A stretch of DNA of 64,000 nucleotides from Eudorina sp. 2006-703-Eu-15 (GCA_003117195.1 BDSI01000006.1:1125501-1189500), one strand, 5' to 3'. Positions 12,279-24,004 are shown, counted from the first letter of the stretch. The notes: generated by a model from the letters alone, not told the origin. Program-made: numbers and translations.

Positions 12279-15216
12279 ATGCTGGGGCAGCCATTCAACA
12301 TTCCTGGGCAGGCGCCTGGTGTCCAGGGAACGAGGCTGTGCCACTTGCTGTCGGACGAAGCTTTGCTGAGGAGGCTCACCGGCAACACCAGCGAGGACTG
12401 TGTGAGCGCCCTGAGGTCTTTGAATCTTCCAGACAGCTTTTGGACTGATGAGTTCAAGGTGCGCAGGGCTGACAGTGACAGGACTTCAACTGCAAATCGG
12501 CGGTTAGCTCGAGTCTGAAGTTTCACCCGCGTCCCTCCCTATAAGAACGTTTGGCTGTGTCCAAATGACCATTCTTATGTCTCGTCCTGAACTTGCCGTG
12601 TGGGGGGCTCGAGTGCGGCTTGAGTTCGCGTTCGCATGGCTGGGCACGTTGCTGCCAGTTGCGCGCAGTCCTCGATCTCTATCACTCGAAAATGTGATCT
12701 ATTATTGTATATTTATGTTCAGGCGATCCGAGTTTCCTACCGTCGCGCCCTCGCGCGACACGATATTTTTGTTTCTCACAATCCCCCTCGCATCTGCCCA
12801 TGGCTTCTAGGTTGTAAACTGCTTGCGCACCTATGCGCACAAGTGGACTCTGTGCCCATGCGCGCATATCGGAGAAACGGCGCGGAGGCGGTGCCCACGC
12901 ACTGTGAACTACAAGGCAGTGCTGTGCCCGCTGGTGAAAGCGGTAAGCGTGCTTTACGATCTGCGTATAATTTGTCTTGTTGTAAATTCGAGCTTATTCT
13001 GAACGCAGAAGAAAACCTGTCCACTTGGCGACGCTTGCACCTACGCCCACAACGTGTTTGAGCACTGGCTGCATCCTTCCAGGTTGGTAACGTCAAATGT
13101 ATAATCTCAATCAAGTTTCTTGAGAAACATGTTGGTTTGTTACGTTTTCTGCTGTTCTCGTGTGCCGCACCGGTGTGGTTTTTTGTCTTTATTGTTTGTC
13201 CCTTGAAACCCGTGTGTATCATGTACAAAGGAGCTCCTGCTGACACGTACACACGATGCCTCTTGTGCTTCACTTCCTAGGTACAAGACGCGGCTCTGCT
13301 CTTTCGGCCGCAACTGCAACCGGTCGATCTGCTTCTTCGCTCACAGCGCGGAGGAGCTGCGATGCGTACCGTGCACCGACGATAAAGAGGGAGATGAGCG
13401 GGAGTACCTGATGCAGATCCTCATTGCCCAGGAGAACGGCCTGCTGCCAGGCATGGAGCAACCCATGCAGGTTCCTCCGGCGCCGATGCCGCCGCTGCTA
13501 CCGACCCTCGTGCCTGATTTTGGCTCCGCTCTCCAACACGCGCTCCAGCAACCGCTGCCGCCCTCGGCACGCACGTCGGTGAACGGCCTCCCGGATGCCG
13601 CCACCATCATGTCTGCCCGGCAGTCCATGAACGGCGTGGCGGTGGCGGAGTACGCGTCGGCGCGCGCCTCTCTGTCAGGCATGCCAACGGACCGCGGCGC
13701 TGTGGCCATGCTGCGGGCCTCCATGTCGGGCGTCGCGGACCCACATTCCGGCGGCATGATGCTCCGTGGTCGCCCTTCGATGAACGGCCTCCCCGACCGG
13801 AACGCCTCATCCTCGACTGCTGTCTACACGCCTGCGCGGGCTTCCATGAATGGGCTGCCCGACGGCGGGGGCTACGGTCGCTCGCGTCCGTCCCTCAACG
13901 GTCTGCCCGACGCCACCAACATGCTGCTGTCGATGGGCGGCAGCATGCAGCGCGGTGTGTCGTCCAGTGAGATGTCTGCGGCGGCTGCGCTGAACGCAGC
14001 CAACATGCAGCGGGCCATGTCGAACGACCTGGGTATGATGCAGGCAGCCGCGGCAGCCGCCGCCGCGGCGCCATTCACCGCGGCGGCGAGCATGCAACAC
14101 GCGCTGTCCGGCGCCGACCTATCGGGAGCGGCTCCTCTGAACGCCATCGCCATGGAGCGCGCCTTCTCCCGAGAGCTTGCAGCAGCCGCCTCCGCCGCCG
14201 GTAACAACAACAACAACAACAACGGCCAGGGCTCCATCTCCCCGGTGCAGCCCGCGGGCGGCGCTTACGCGGGTATGGCGGCTGCGCAACGCGACATGGT
14301 AGGCATGGGTCTCGGCGGCACCAACGGCCCCCTGTCCTCCGGGTCCCTGGACCGAGAGCACGGTGCGGGCGGGGTTCGCCCTCGCGACTTATCCTCCCTA
14401 ACCCATGCGCAGTCGATCAATTCGGTAGAATCGGACTCGCTCATTCAGCTGCGCGGCGGCGCGATGGGCGGCATGGGGCCCGTCGGCGGCGCCGGAAGCG
14501 CTGTGTTGGGCGGTTTCGGGACGGGCGGCGCGCTTGCTGGCTTTGAGGCGGCACTCGGCAACGCACAGGCGCCGCAGCGCCTGAGCGATCCAGGCGCCAA
14601 CTTCCACATGGCGATGTCGGCGGGCGGCTTCGCGGCGTCTCACACGGCGCGGGTCTCGGACTCTGGCAACAAGCTCGGCATGATGTGCGGCCGCGATCTT
14701 CACGGACTCGAATCGCTGCTGCCGCTGGTGAACAATGCGCTTGCGTCTGGCGCGCTGGCGCTGCCGCTGCAGCCGGGCACAGACATGATGCGCCGCAGCA
14801 ACTCGGGCAGCAACAATAGCGGCCGCGGGTTGTCCCCGCCGCTGCAGGAGCAAGGCAGCGCGGGCTCGCCGTCCCACAGCGGCAGTCTGACACCGCTGTC
14901 GTCCAACTCGGTCGGTGAGATCGGCGGCCCGGCGGACGGTTCGGCGACTGCTGGCACTGGCCTGTCGGGCTCCCCGCCGCGAACCCACGAGGGTGCCCCC
15001 GCGTTTGAAGGAATGTACATGGCTGCGGCGGCGGCAGCGGCAGCCGGCGGTGGTGGCGGCGGCGTTCCGCTGGTAGGGGTGCAGGTGGGCGGCGGCGGAG
15101 TGGACCAGTCCTATCTGAGCGACCTGGTGGCTCGCCTGCAGGACCAGGGGGTCAACAAGGATCAGCTGGTGTCGTCCCTGTCTCAGCTGCTGGCCCAGCT
15201 CCTGTCGGTTCAGTGA
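12279..15216 (+). CDS. Plant-type RR tandem CCCH zinc-finger protein
   Basis: This is a putative RNA-binding or regulatory protein of the plant RR-TZF family. Exons are 12279-12458, 12811-12942, 13009-13082 and 13281-15216. They close in frame to 773 residues. The zinc-binding region is diagnostic. First comes a plant RR motif C64-x5-H70-x4-C75-x3-H79 followed by an Arg triplet. Next is finger 1, C99-x8-C108-x5-C114-x3-H118. After exactly 16 residues (including FEHWLHPSR) comes finger 2, C135-x5-C141-x4-C146-x3-H150, with CFFAH. Plant members of this family bind ARE-like RNA and shuttle between nucleus and P-bodies or stress granules; that role is inferred here. The roughly 620-residue tail is low-complexity, with R-x-S-[MLV]-[NS]-G repeats, Ala runs, an Asn run and a C-terminal helical SYLSDLVARLQDQG segment. 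The ATG at 12279 is the first in frame near the acidic N-terminus. The nearest TGTAA lies at 15761. Confidence 0.9.
13570..13920 (+). repeat. Coding repeats R-x-S-[MLV]-[NS]-G-[LVM]-[PA]-D in the CCCH protein
   Basis: At least seven copies occur in 117 codons: RTSVNGLPD, RQSMNGVAV, RASLSGMPT, RASMSGVAD, RPSMNGLPD, RASMNGLPD and RPSLNGLPD. Spacing is irregular, so this is a repeated short linear motif rather than a DNA tandem array. Each copy places a Ser two residues after Arg, which resembles a basophilic kinase site. Confidence 0.85.
14203..14223 (+). repeat. (AAC)n microsatellite encoding an Asn run
   Basis: Seven consecutive AAC codons give polyasparagine inside the CCCH protein tail. 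Confidence 0.9.
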
Positions 15217-15760
15217 GGTTTTGACCTTCTGCTATACCGCACTACTCGACGGCACGAGGTGGGTGGTTTCGGAGCGGCGCTTGGCTGACGGTCCGGTGGT
15301 CGCACCGTGGGCGACCCATGGCGTTGAGTCAGTTACGTTCGTTTGTGCTGTTGGTGGTCGTGGAGCGTCTGAAGGTCCGCGTCCTCCGCAACACGCGGCG
15401 AGATACTACGTCTGGTGTCCACATGCCAGGAGGTTGGAAGGCGCTATCCCGGGGCGGCTTGCAGGGCAGGCCTTGTGGATGATGGGATGGAGTTTGGCCC
15501 TGTGTGACGATGACGACGAGGGGCTGAAGCTCGGGACAGGTTGGGTGAAGTCAGAGTGGCGGCAATCGGGCGTACACTCCGTCGGCCGTACAACTCCGTC
15601 GTTCAAGCGCGGGCGTTGGACTGTACATATGGAAAGCCCCACGCTTTTCCGTCGATATGCTCTCCTGACATGGATGGTGTGGGACATGCGGTGGCTACAT
15701 GTTGGGAAGGACGGGCGGGCGGGCGGGCGGCATGCTGAAGCATAAGCGATATCTCAACGT

Positions 15761-15765
15761 TGTAA
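15761..15765 (+). promoter_or_regulatory. TGTAA poly(A) signal, CCCH gene
   Basis: This is the first clear TGTAA after the stop at 15216, implying a 3' UTR of about 550 nt. Confidence 0.55.
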
Positions 15766-18700
15766 TAGCAATATACGGAGCGCGGAGGAAACAGGAATTT
15801 CGGGGCGCCTGCGCGCACGTGTGCGCCCGTTGCACTCTTAAGCCCATTTTAGAGGCTTGTCTGTCTAGGCAATCATTTCAGTGCAGCCGCCGGTGCATGA
15901 GTATCGCGTCTCATACTTACTATGCCCGGCAGCCCCTTTTTGTTATCGTCTCTGTAGACGCCTGTGTTTTGCGAAACAGAGACCGTGTGCGCGTCGTCTG
16001 GTGCGTGTGGCCTGTTTCTAGTGTTGTTATACCCCGGTGCGCCGATGTCGCACGGCGGCCGCTCGGCGTCGGGTCGGCTCGTGCCTGCATTTGGGTGTAT
16101 GGACATCGCTGTTGAAGATGAACGAGCCTACCAGCCTACTCGGGCAATGAAGAGCCTTTGGCTCACTGCCGTGAGGGACGGAGCATTTGGTGTTGGGCTT
16201 TGGTTCCACCCCGTGGTGACGCACGCAAGCATTGGCATAGCGCCTGGAATATTAGACGCTTTGTTTTGTGGGGTCGCGCTGCCGCGATGCCGGGATTTAA
16301 GAAGGTTATGGGTCGAAGGACGGGGATTTGCGAGCACACGCTGAATTGTGTGCGTGTGTGGTCTGTCGCTGTGTGACTGCAAGGCATAAATATGTATGTG
16401 TGCCTCTTTTGCACTAGGCTTCATATGTGGTGGGTGGGTGGATGGTTGACTTTGCCCGGTCGATCATCCCCCATGAGGTGCGAGCTATTGGCTCTCGCAG
16501 CCCTACTTGGAGGTATGCCACAATGGCATCTTCGGACTGGCAAGGTTAAGTTGTGGCAATCTACATCAGTGCCGATCTGTGCTGCGGCAAAGGCGAGGGG
16601 GCGGGCGGTCGCATCCGAATGTTCCCGCAGCGGCTCCTGGCCTTTTCCGTCCTCCAGGCGCTTGAGCCCTCGGTTGCGCGCGTCCCGCAAAGGCGTCGGC
16701 TCCATCGTAGTCTTCTTTGCGCGACGGGGGCCACGATTAATTTCTCACTGATGGGGTGAATAACGGCGATGAAGGATGGGGTGGTGTAGCCGCTTCATGG
16801 GCGTGCTGACACGAACGGACAGGGCATGCGGTCGGGCGGCCCTCTGGGGCGCGGCCTTGTGAAAGCCGGGGCTGGAGGGGCTGCGCGTTGCGCGGCCGGA
16901 TGCGCCTGTCGTCGCACTGTGTGGGTGATGGGTCCGGGCCGTTGGGAATCGTTGGTGCGGTGGAAAGAGCATTATGTGCAAGTTGGTTTGGCAGAACGGT
17001 ACGCAGGAGGGTTCGCGTTTGCTGATTCGCAAGACATGTTATCGATGGCGACTCAAGTTACACGACAAGCGCTGGAGTCGCGGCGCCGTTTACGGTTGGG
17101 CGCTGCGCCCGGAGAAGACATCCCTTGCAACGGTCGTTTGCTCGCCTTCACCTACCTGCAAAGTGGCATTTTGGTGCGGCCAGTCGCTGGCTGCCATGTG
17201 CGTATTCTTTATGCGGTTTTTCAACGGGATTGGCACTCAGTGCTTTTGAGCATATGGTGATGCGATGGGCGATATCTGCAAGCGTGGTCCATGTTTTATA
17301 ATGCTCTCGGCAAGAACTCTCCCCCACAGGTATTCCCGCGGGTCAGACGTCGCGCCTTGCCTCCGTGCTCAGCATTCCGAGGCGGCGACATGGTCGGGCA
17401 GGGAATGTGTGACGACATTGGAGTCCGCAGGGCCCTTGGCGCTTTTGCCGGTTCCGCGGGCTGGAGAGGCGCAGGGTTGACCTTCCTGGCAGATGACCCG
17501 GCATATGATTTGGTCGATGGGGGGTTGGTGGAGAGAGCGAGATGATGAGGAAGGTCACCGGGTAATCTCTGTGGAGGCGCTGGGCACTCGGGAGTACATT
17601 GTTATGCGCGTATTGGGTGCAGAGTCCAGTTTGAACGCGTACGTCAAAGTGCACGGGGGTTGTACGGACGTACGATGCAATTGAGGTGGCGCACGACTAA
17701 AGGGCCCTCGAATGGCCGCGCGGCCCTCTCGCGTATGAATGGGCCGCGGTCTCCACACCGTTCAGCGCTTCCACTTTCATCGAATCTAGCTTCCTAATAG
17801 AGTCGGCTATGACTTGAAGAGACCGGCTTACCGCATTCATACCCGTTGAGCCATCGGTTCAGGCACCACATTCATTCATGCGCGTTTTCAAACCGCCTTT
17901 GCTCGCAGCTTCGCGTTTGGGGGACTGTATGGGAGCGCGAGTATGGATGACGACGTTGTTGCGCGGTTCGCTCGTCTGTCTGTCTGCGGTGATATCCGTA
18001 TAAACGTTCTCTGCCATTTTGGTTTGCGCACGCCTGTCGGCACAAAGCGTTTGCGCCCATTATTACAACGATTGTTGCGAATTTGCCTGGATCTGCTGCT
18101 ATAGCGTATGGGAGACGATTTTTGTCGGGTCTGCGCAATGGGTGGGGCCCTTAGGGATTGATACTGATGCGCGGATCGGGCACCCGACCGCGAGCCCCTT
18201 CACCCGACGTCTCCGCTCGGGAAACTCATGTGCGGAGGGTCCGTAGACTGGTTGACACGGCGTCTTAAGTCTGGGCCCTAGGATGCCTAACCATGGTTTC
18301 CGGCAGGTGGGAGGGGGATGCAATTGGGTTTAGCTATGCTTCATCGGGGGAACAGTGGCGACGCTTGCGGTATTTTTCATCATTTGTTGTTGGCGCGAGG
18401 TATGTGCTGTCTGGGACAGAGAGCATGTGCGGGAAGTGGAGGATCGATGGATAGTGGGGTTGCTTCCCCGTGGGGGTTATTCGGGGCTCATTAGGAAGTC
18501 TGGATCTGCGTGGCTTGCGCAAGGCCTCGTGCGGGAACCCGTCCTTTGTAACATATGCACAATCTAGTCTCTGATCCAATCAATGAAGTGATGACAGAGG
18601 TTAAGAGAAGTGATTGTACCGTACCCTCAAGACGCTTTAGGCGCCTGCAGAGCTAACCAGCAGGCCAGAGGGCCACACGAACCAAGCACTGACCCGAACC

Positions 18701-19008
18701 AAAGCATGGGAAACACCCACCCCAGCACCGCAATAGAATCCACAGAGACAGCGACGGGCGGCGCCTGGGAGGCAAAACCAGTCAGCTACACCACCTAGAG
18801 AATGCAGCCTCTTCTGGGCCTTACGAGGACCCTAGGTGAGGCCACCAAAACGCCCACAGGTGTGTTCGTAGGAGGGCAGAACACGAGTGCGTGAAATTCA
18901 AGGGGCGGCACAGTGCCCAAACGAACACAGAATAGTGTACATGCTAATCATGTATCCTCCGGCATTATGGTATTCCCGCGCTGTCTGGTCCTTAGCCGTG
19001 ATGTGATG
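15766..19008. other. Gene-free stretch between the CCCH gene and the TMEM230-like gene
   Basis: I see no exon chain with matching splice phases or family resemblance. The longest plausible frame is 16826-17260 (+, about 144 codons), but an overlapping second frame is equally open and neither shows a known motif. The region is probably intergenic, with possible UTR at both ends. Confidence 0.4.
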
Positions 19009-19013
19009 TTACA
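19009..19013 (-). promoter_or_regulatory. TGTAA poly(A) signal, TMEM230-like gene
   Basis: The minus-strand TGTAA lies about 530 nt after the stop codon at 19546. Confidence 0.45.
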
Positions 19014-19545
19014 AGCTTCACGAGCTCGTAAGGCCCTTAGCCGCCATCCACCACGCTGTCTGGTCCTTAGCCGCAATCCACCAACACCTACACACGATCA
19101 TCGGCTATGACGTGTGCCTTGCAAAACACCATGAAACCACAGCCTCTCCATTCCTCCAGGTGCCCACCTGCCCGTCAATCTCGCTTCTCGCACCTACTAG
19201 CCTCCTACGAAGTACAACCTGGCGTCTGCCACCGCCACTGGCTGGGGCACCGCCGGATGTGCGGTGCCACCCCGCATGTACGCAGCGGGGCGTGCAGTGC
19301 AGTGCGACGGAACAAAGCGCCGCAATGCCCTGCATGGGGCGCCCACACCTAGACCGCAGCTCATATCCAAACCCCCTTCGCCGCGGGCCCGGACGCTGCA
19401 GCTTCACCCAGACACCGCAGGGCTCCTCCGCTGGCTGCAACCTGCCGCCACTCGCACTTTCGTCAGCTCCTTCGTCCCGGGGGCTCCCAGCACATCGCCG
19501 CGGACGATTGTGGCTCCGACGGTGTGGCCCCGACAGCTCAAGAAC

Positions 19546-20347
19546 TCAAAAGTCAGGGATCTGGTCCAGGCTGTATCCCGAGTAGCCCCTCCAGGCCAGG
19601 TAGGCCAGGCGAGTGTGGTAGGCGCCTGGCAGGAAGGTGATGCTGCCTAGGATGACGAGCGGTAGGCCTGAGGCAATGAGTTACGGGCCGAAAACCGGGT
19701 GGGGCGGTGGTGGGCGGCGTCCCAGAAGCCCTGGCCGCTGCACTGCACACCTGGCGCCTTGGTGGTGCGGCTACGTATGCGGCTACATATGCGGTGAGCA
19801 TACGAGGACCGGCGACAGCTGTGCCCCAACTAGGGAGGTGTATGTGAGGGGGTTGGATGAGCATGCTGCCAGTTTCGTAATGCACGCCGCAAAGCAGATG
19901 TTGTCGTCGTTACGGACGCACTGGCAATCCCCCGGGAATGGATGGTACTTCCCCTATGAACTGAAAACCATGCGTGTGCATCAGTTCCACTAGCAGGATC
20001 ACGTCACGCAGTCCATCACGCGGCTCTTGCGTGTGGTTTTCGTGTCATCGGCCCCACGACCAGGTGGCCCGAATCATTTCCGAGCATACATTTGCGCCAT
20101 GCCATTCTGGCGTCATGGAATGGCACCACATTGCCCAGAATAAACATGGTTGTTTACGACGACAGGGTTTGGTATGCGCGACACGGCATCTTCCTGCTCC
20201 TGCTGGCAACTTACCACCCGACTGTTGCTTCCCCGAAAGGTAGAGGCCAAGACCTGTCGACAGTAATACTGTGCCGACTAAAAGTAAACCAATGGCGAGA
20301 GCCACCTGCAGGGCCCCAAGCCCATTTGCGTAAGCGAAGTTCAACGG
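19546..20347 (-). CDS. TMEM230-like small membrane protein (5' end unresolved)
   Basis: TMEM230 proteins are two-pass membrane proteins of endosomal and secretory vesicles. Two minus-strand exons are clear. Exon 20347-20215 encodes the first membrane helix ([18 protein letters not shown]) and ends in phase 1 at a GTAAGT donor. Exon 19667-19546 encodes [20 protein letters not shown] and then [14 protein letters not shown] before TGA. The second part matches the family hallmark FxPGxYxxRIAYYxxKGYxGYSxxxIP. The spliced product has 84 codons. Family members are about 100-120 residues, so the short cytosolic N-terminus and start codon are missing. An ATG at 20423 (MNPLIGLGK) is a candidate, but no phase-compatible junction to exon 20347 was found. 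A TGTAA on the minus strand lies at 19013-19009. Confidence 0.75.
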
Positions 20348-20423
20348 CTACTTTACAAAGGTTGTTCTGACTGTTTGTAACCTTGCTAACTTGCCTTTTT
20401 CCAAGGCCGATTAGTGGATTCAT

Positions 20424-20868
20424 TTCCAAAATTAAAGTCTGTGTCCGTGAAGGGGTCCAGACGAAGGCTCATGCTTCACTTGTGTCGCGAACGCTGTAAA
20501 CCTCATAAGTAACTCTTGGTCATTAATTTCATTATCCGATACCGCACGTCCAACATGCAAGTTATAGCGCTAGTTGTCGAAACGCACGCAATTGGCACCT
20601 TGCCCAAGACCAGCCCCGAGACCATGCCCTCGGAGTGACCATGCAGAAATGTTGCTCGAACCTTTTTTAGGCACTTCTATATTCGCACAGGCTGCGCAGG
20701 GTGTGAAGTCAACAGGTCTCGACACAATCAGGAGAAATAGAAGTTTCATACCTTGGCTGATTTGGACCGTTCCTGTGAGTTGACTACAGTATGTATATTC
20801 AAGTTTCCAGCGTCTCAGCGACCTGCTAATGTTTTGGTAGCCCCCGGCGAACCGGGACGAGTTGACAG
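20424..20868. promoter_or_regulatory. Putative shared promoter region (TMEM230-like / phosphatase)
   Basis: The TMEM230-like gene (-) and the phosphatase gene (+) are divergent, with their first supported coding bases about 520 bp apart. The region must hold both 5' ends, including the unresolved first exon of the minus gene. No specific element is recognised. Confidence 0.4.
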
Positions 20869-22761
20869 ATGCGTTTCTGGCAGCGCGGCTGCATTGGACT
20901 CGCAGCGCTCGCATTGGCCGCAACCATCATGAGGCGATTGGCTCAAATCCGCCGTTGGGCACCTGCTCGTTCCTTGACTCCGTACAAATGTCCTGCGCCT
21001 GTTGTCGTTCACCAACGAATCGAACACGTGAAACCAGGCCGTCTCATCATCGTTGGTAAGGGCTGGGTTATAAGCGCTTAATGATCGCGCACGAAACCTG
21101 TACTGGCAGTGACGCACTATACTGGCAGCGACGCCCACCGTGCCATCCGTGCAATCGCCACTGTTCCCGGTCTTGATGTGCGCCACCACATGGACCACCA
21201 CGCAAAACCTTGCCACTTCCCTACTTTCTGTTCGGGCCCCCCACCAAATTTGCCAGGCGATTTGCATGGCACGCCGGAGCTGTTCCGATTGCTGGATACT
21301 CTGCGGTACGACGCATCTGCCGACAACCTGATCCTCGCCGGCGACCTGGTCAATAAGGGCCCTGTGTCGCTTGCCGTACTGAACGCCATACCGGAGCTCC
21401 GCTGTTGGGCAGTGCGCGGCAATCACGACGATGCCGTACTGGGCGCCTGGCTGCAGTACCGCCGCGGCCAACCCCTGAACCCCAAGTTCGAGTGGGCGCG
21501 TGCTATGACGGACGAGCAGGCGGCCGTACTGCTCGAGCTGCCATTCACTGTTTCGGTGCCCGAGTACGGCATCGCTGTCGTACATGCAGGTCAGATGACC
21601 CGCCAAAGACTTGTTGAAGTCGACACACAACCGTGCTCGCCGGCGGATTCCGGGGCCTTCGTTCCTTCTGCTGTGGCCGCACACATCCCTTAGACCCTTC
21701 CCCTCACTGCGTCTTGGTTGGTTGTTACATGTTGTACAGGCCTTACGGCTATAAACATGTGTTCCCCCACAACGGTCATCCGTCAAAGGGCGCACAAAAG
21801 ACCAAAAGAATAAAGGGTAGCGGAATCTCTTATCGCTGCAGCTTTTCCTTCTGCAACTTTTGCACCTGATTGCGTCTTATCACAGGCTTCGTACCCGGGA
21901 TTCCCCTGGAGCATCAGGACATGTGGGCCATGTACAAGATGCGCAACGTGGTGCCGCTGGGACCCGGCGAAGAGGGGCATCAGCCGCATGAGCCCATCAG
22001 AGGCGGGGGCCCCGCAGAGCATTCTCCGGGGCAACCAACGGATGGCGCCAACGGTCGTGGCACCGTCCCCGGCTCCTCCACGAGGTGGGGTTCCGCTGGG
22101 GGCTGCGGGGCTTGCTGCCGGGATGCGGCCGGGTGCTGCCCGCTCCGGCAGGTTTAGGTTCTCCGCGCGCAGTAGATAGATAGGAGGCCTATTTCGCACT
22201 GCTTTAACTGACCTTGCTACCCGGCTCATCCGCCCGCCACCATCGAGCGGATGCAACTCCTCGAACGCCATATGTTTTAGGCTTCGGCCGTGGATAATGT
22301 CGACTGGGTCTCTCGGCCCACGGGATGTGGGTCACGGACGCCTGGGTCTCCCTCGTCACACTTGACCGACCCAGCGACCGACCCACAAACCGACCCCACC
22401 GACCCACAGGTTGTTGTACCGCCCCGTGGAGAAGGCTAAGGACGGCGGTGAATCCTGGGCGGCGCTCTGGAGGGGCCCGCCCCACGTCTTCTTCGGGCAC
22501 GATGCCCGGCGGCGCCTGCAGCTGCACCCCCACTCAACCGGCCTGGACACCGGCTGTGTGTACGGCGGCCAGCTGACGGCGGCGGTGGTGCCGCCGCTGG
22601 CGGAGCTGCGGGCGCGCAGCCCGGGTTTCGTGTCTAAGATGCGTTGCGGCGAGGGGGTGACGAGGGAGGACCTCATGGCGGAGATCGTGGCCGTACAGGC
22701 GGCGGAGGTGTACTCGCCGCCCACCGGGGCGGGGAAGGGCGCGACGTCCCGCGAAGAATAG
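20869..22761 (+). CDS. ApaH-like (ALPH-type) PPP-family phosphatase, membrane-anchored
   Basis: This is a metal-dependent phosphatase of the ApaH-like branch. Exons are 20869-21055, 21257-21589, 21886-22084 and 22410-22761, exactly 356 residues. All PPP motifs are present: GDLHG (63-67), GDLVNKGP (91-98), RGNHDD (116-121), VHAG (171-174) and FGHDARR (268-274). This supplies metal ligands D64, H66, D92, N118, H172 and H270. The VNKGP form of motif 2 separates ApaH-like phosphatases from ApaH and PP1/PP2A. Known members include the trypanosome decapping enzyme ALPH1 and yeast polyphosphatase Ppn2, so the substrate here is open. Residues 1-25 hold a hydrophobic segment (IGLAALALAA) between basic residues, suggesting a signal anchor as in Ppn2. 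The ATG follows an in-frame TGA directly upstream. The exon 3 donor (GAG|GTGGGG at 22085) was chosen by phase. A degenerate copy of exon 4 lies at 27148-27749. Confidence 0.88.
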
Positions 22762-22971
22762 TAATTTTTGCTACGACCGTTGCAGTACAAACAGCAACGA
22801 TACAATCTCTTTGACGACATGGAATAAATGCGAAGGGAGGACCGGAGGTACGGAGGATACTCTTGCCGTTGCTCCAGGGGGAGACTGTTGCTCGTGGGTG
22901 TTCAAACTGTACTGTGTTGCTGCAACTAAGGGTGCGCAAATCCCACCACTTTACTGCAGCCTACGCGCGCT

Positions 22972-22976
22972 TGTAA
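22972..22976 (+). promoter_or_regulatory. TGTAA poly(A) signal, phosphatase gene
   Basis: This is the first TGTAA after the phosphatase stop codon at 22761, giving a 3' UTR of about 210 nt. Confidence 0.5.
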
Positions 22977-23282
22977 CAGCCTGCGCGGCTTGGTGTCACA
23001 TTCCCAGGCGCGAACTCTTCCTGGTGTTAGGCTTGCCACAGCCACGGACGACGGACCGCGTGGCTTAACGGTGACTTACCGGCTGATCGCATTCTGGATA
23101 GTTTTCGTGGTCTACAGAAATAGGTTTCGTCAGGTTAACGTTCCTTTTGAAGCCTTCTTGCAGCTACTCAGGTAAGCCTGTGCCCAAGGCACAGTAGTCT
23201 TCATGATCTTTAAATGTACCTGCTGTCTCTACTATGAATGCAGTATGGGACAGTGCTTTTCCACATCAACTCGAGCAAAATG

Positions 23283-23432
23283 TGGAAGCTGACTCCATCG
23301 GAGCTAGAGGCCTTCGAGCGCTGTGAGAAGCTTTCCAGCCGAATGTCCAACGGTTTCACCGAGGATGAGGCGGCGGAGTACGCTCGTCTAGTGCAAATAA
23401 TAAACACTATGCAACGCAAACTACTAAACTAA
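23283..23432 (+). CDS. Small ORF of unknown function, possibly an exon of a larger gene
   Basis: The frame from ATG 23283 encodes 49 residues with an amphipathic, non-repetitive composition (LTPSELEAFERCEKLSSR, then DEAAEYARLVQIINTMQ), unlike random frames nearby. It stays open upstream to an AATGCAG acceptor-like site at 23243. A second exon-like segment follows at 23499-23574 (acceptor CTCGCAG, ending in an Arg run and TAG), but I found no donor linking them in phase. An upstream segment ending at a GTAAGC donor (23173) encodes a hydrophobic stretch, also out of phase. I do not recognise the family. It may be a short gene or fragments of one with unusual splicing. Confidence 0.35.
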   Translation, partial: WKLTPSELEAFERCEKLSSRMSNGFTEDEAAEYARLVQIINTMQRKLLN

Positions 23433-23918
23433 CACATTTACAAGAATCCAGGATACTTACATGCGCATTGGAAGCTCGTGCTCTCCTCCCTCGCAGCGTA
23501 CGAACATTTGAACAATATACCGTTTGAGGACGCCCCGATGCCGGAGATTGCGCCGCCTCGACGGCGTCGGTAGCTCGCCGACGTCGGCTACATTGAACTT
23601 CTCATCGCGCCTTGGTTTCTAATTTGTACCGCTTACCAGACGTCAGTTGGGGCCGTGAGGTCTTCGTATGTTTGTACGATGGATGGGCCGACGGTAGCCG
23701 TAGCTTTGACACCACCTTCCGGGTGTATTAAGGTACTTCGAGACTGCAGCACAGGTTATCAAACACAGGGATACCTGTTGAACTTCATGGGCATCGCAGC
23801 AGGGTACATTATGTACCGCACATAAGGCCATTGAGCATGGTCGTTGTGTTAGGCGAGTATTCGCACATGTGTTGACACGTTGGGACGTGGGGCCTGGTGG
23901 GGCATGTGATGATTGTTA

Positions 23919-24004
23919 CAGTACCTGCAGCTCGATCGTAACAGGGCCACATCATTAACGATCGTTAATGATGTGACCCTGTTATGATTGAGCTGTAGGT
24001 ACTG
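23919..24004. repeat. 86-bp near-perfect palindrome
   Basis: Two 42-43-bp arms starting CAGTACCT meet with almost no loop at ATCATTAACGATCGTTAATG (centre about 23961) and differ at only four or five positions. It would fold into a long hairpin and resembles a small MITE. No clear flanking target duplication was found. Confidence 0.85.

Noticed and set aside
14398..14988. Long minus-strand frames opposite the CCCH protein exon
   Set aside because: They are mirror frames of GC-rich codons; the plus frame carries the zinc-finger continuation and ends at the expected stop.
16826..17260. 144-codon plus frame
   Set aside because: Another overlapping frame is equally open, composition is not distinctive, and no splice chain or family match supports it.
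22105..22157. Extension of phosphatase exon 3 to the GTTTAG site at 22152
   Set aside because: That donor leaves phase 0, incompatible with the acceptor at 22409; the donor at 22085 fits.
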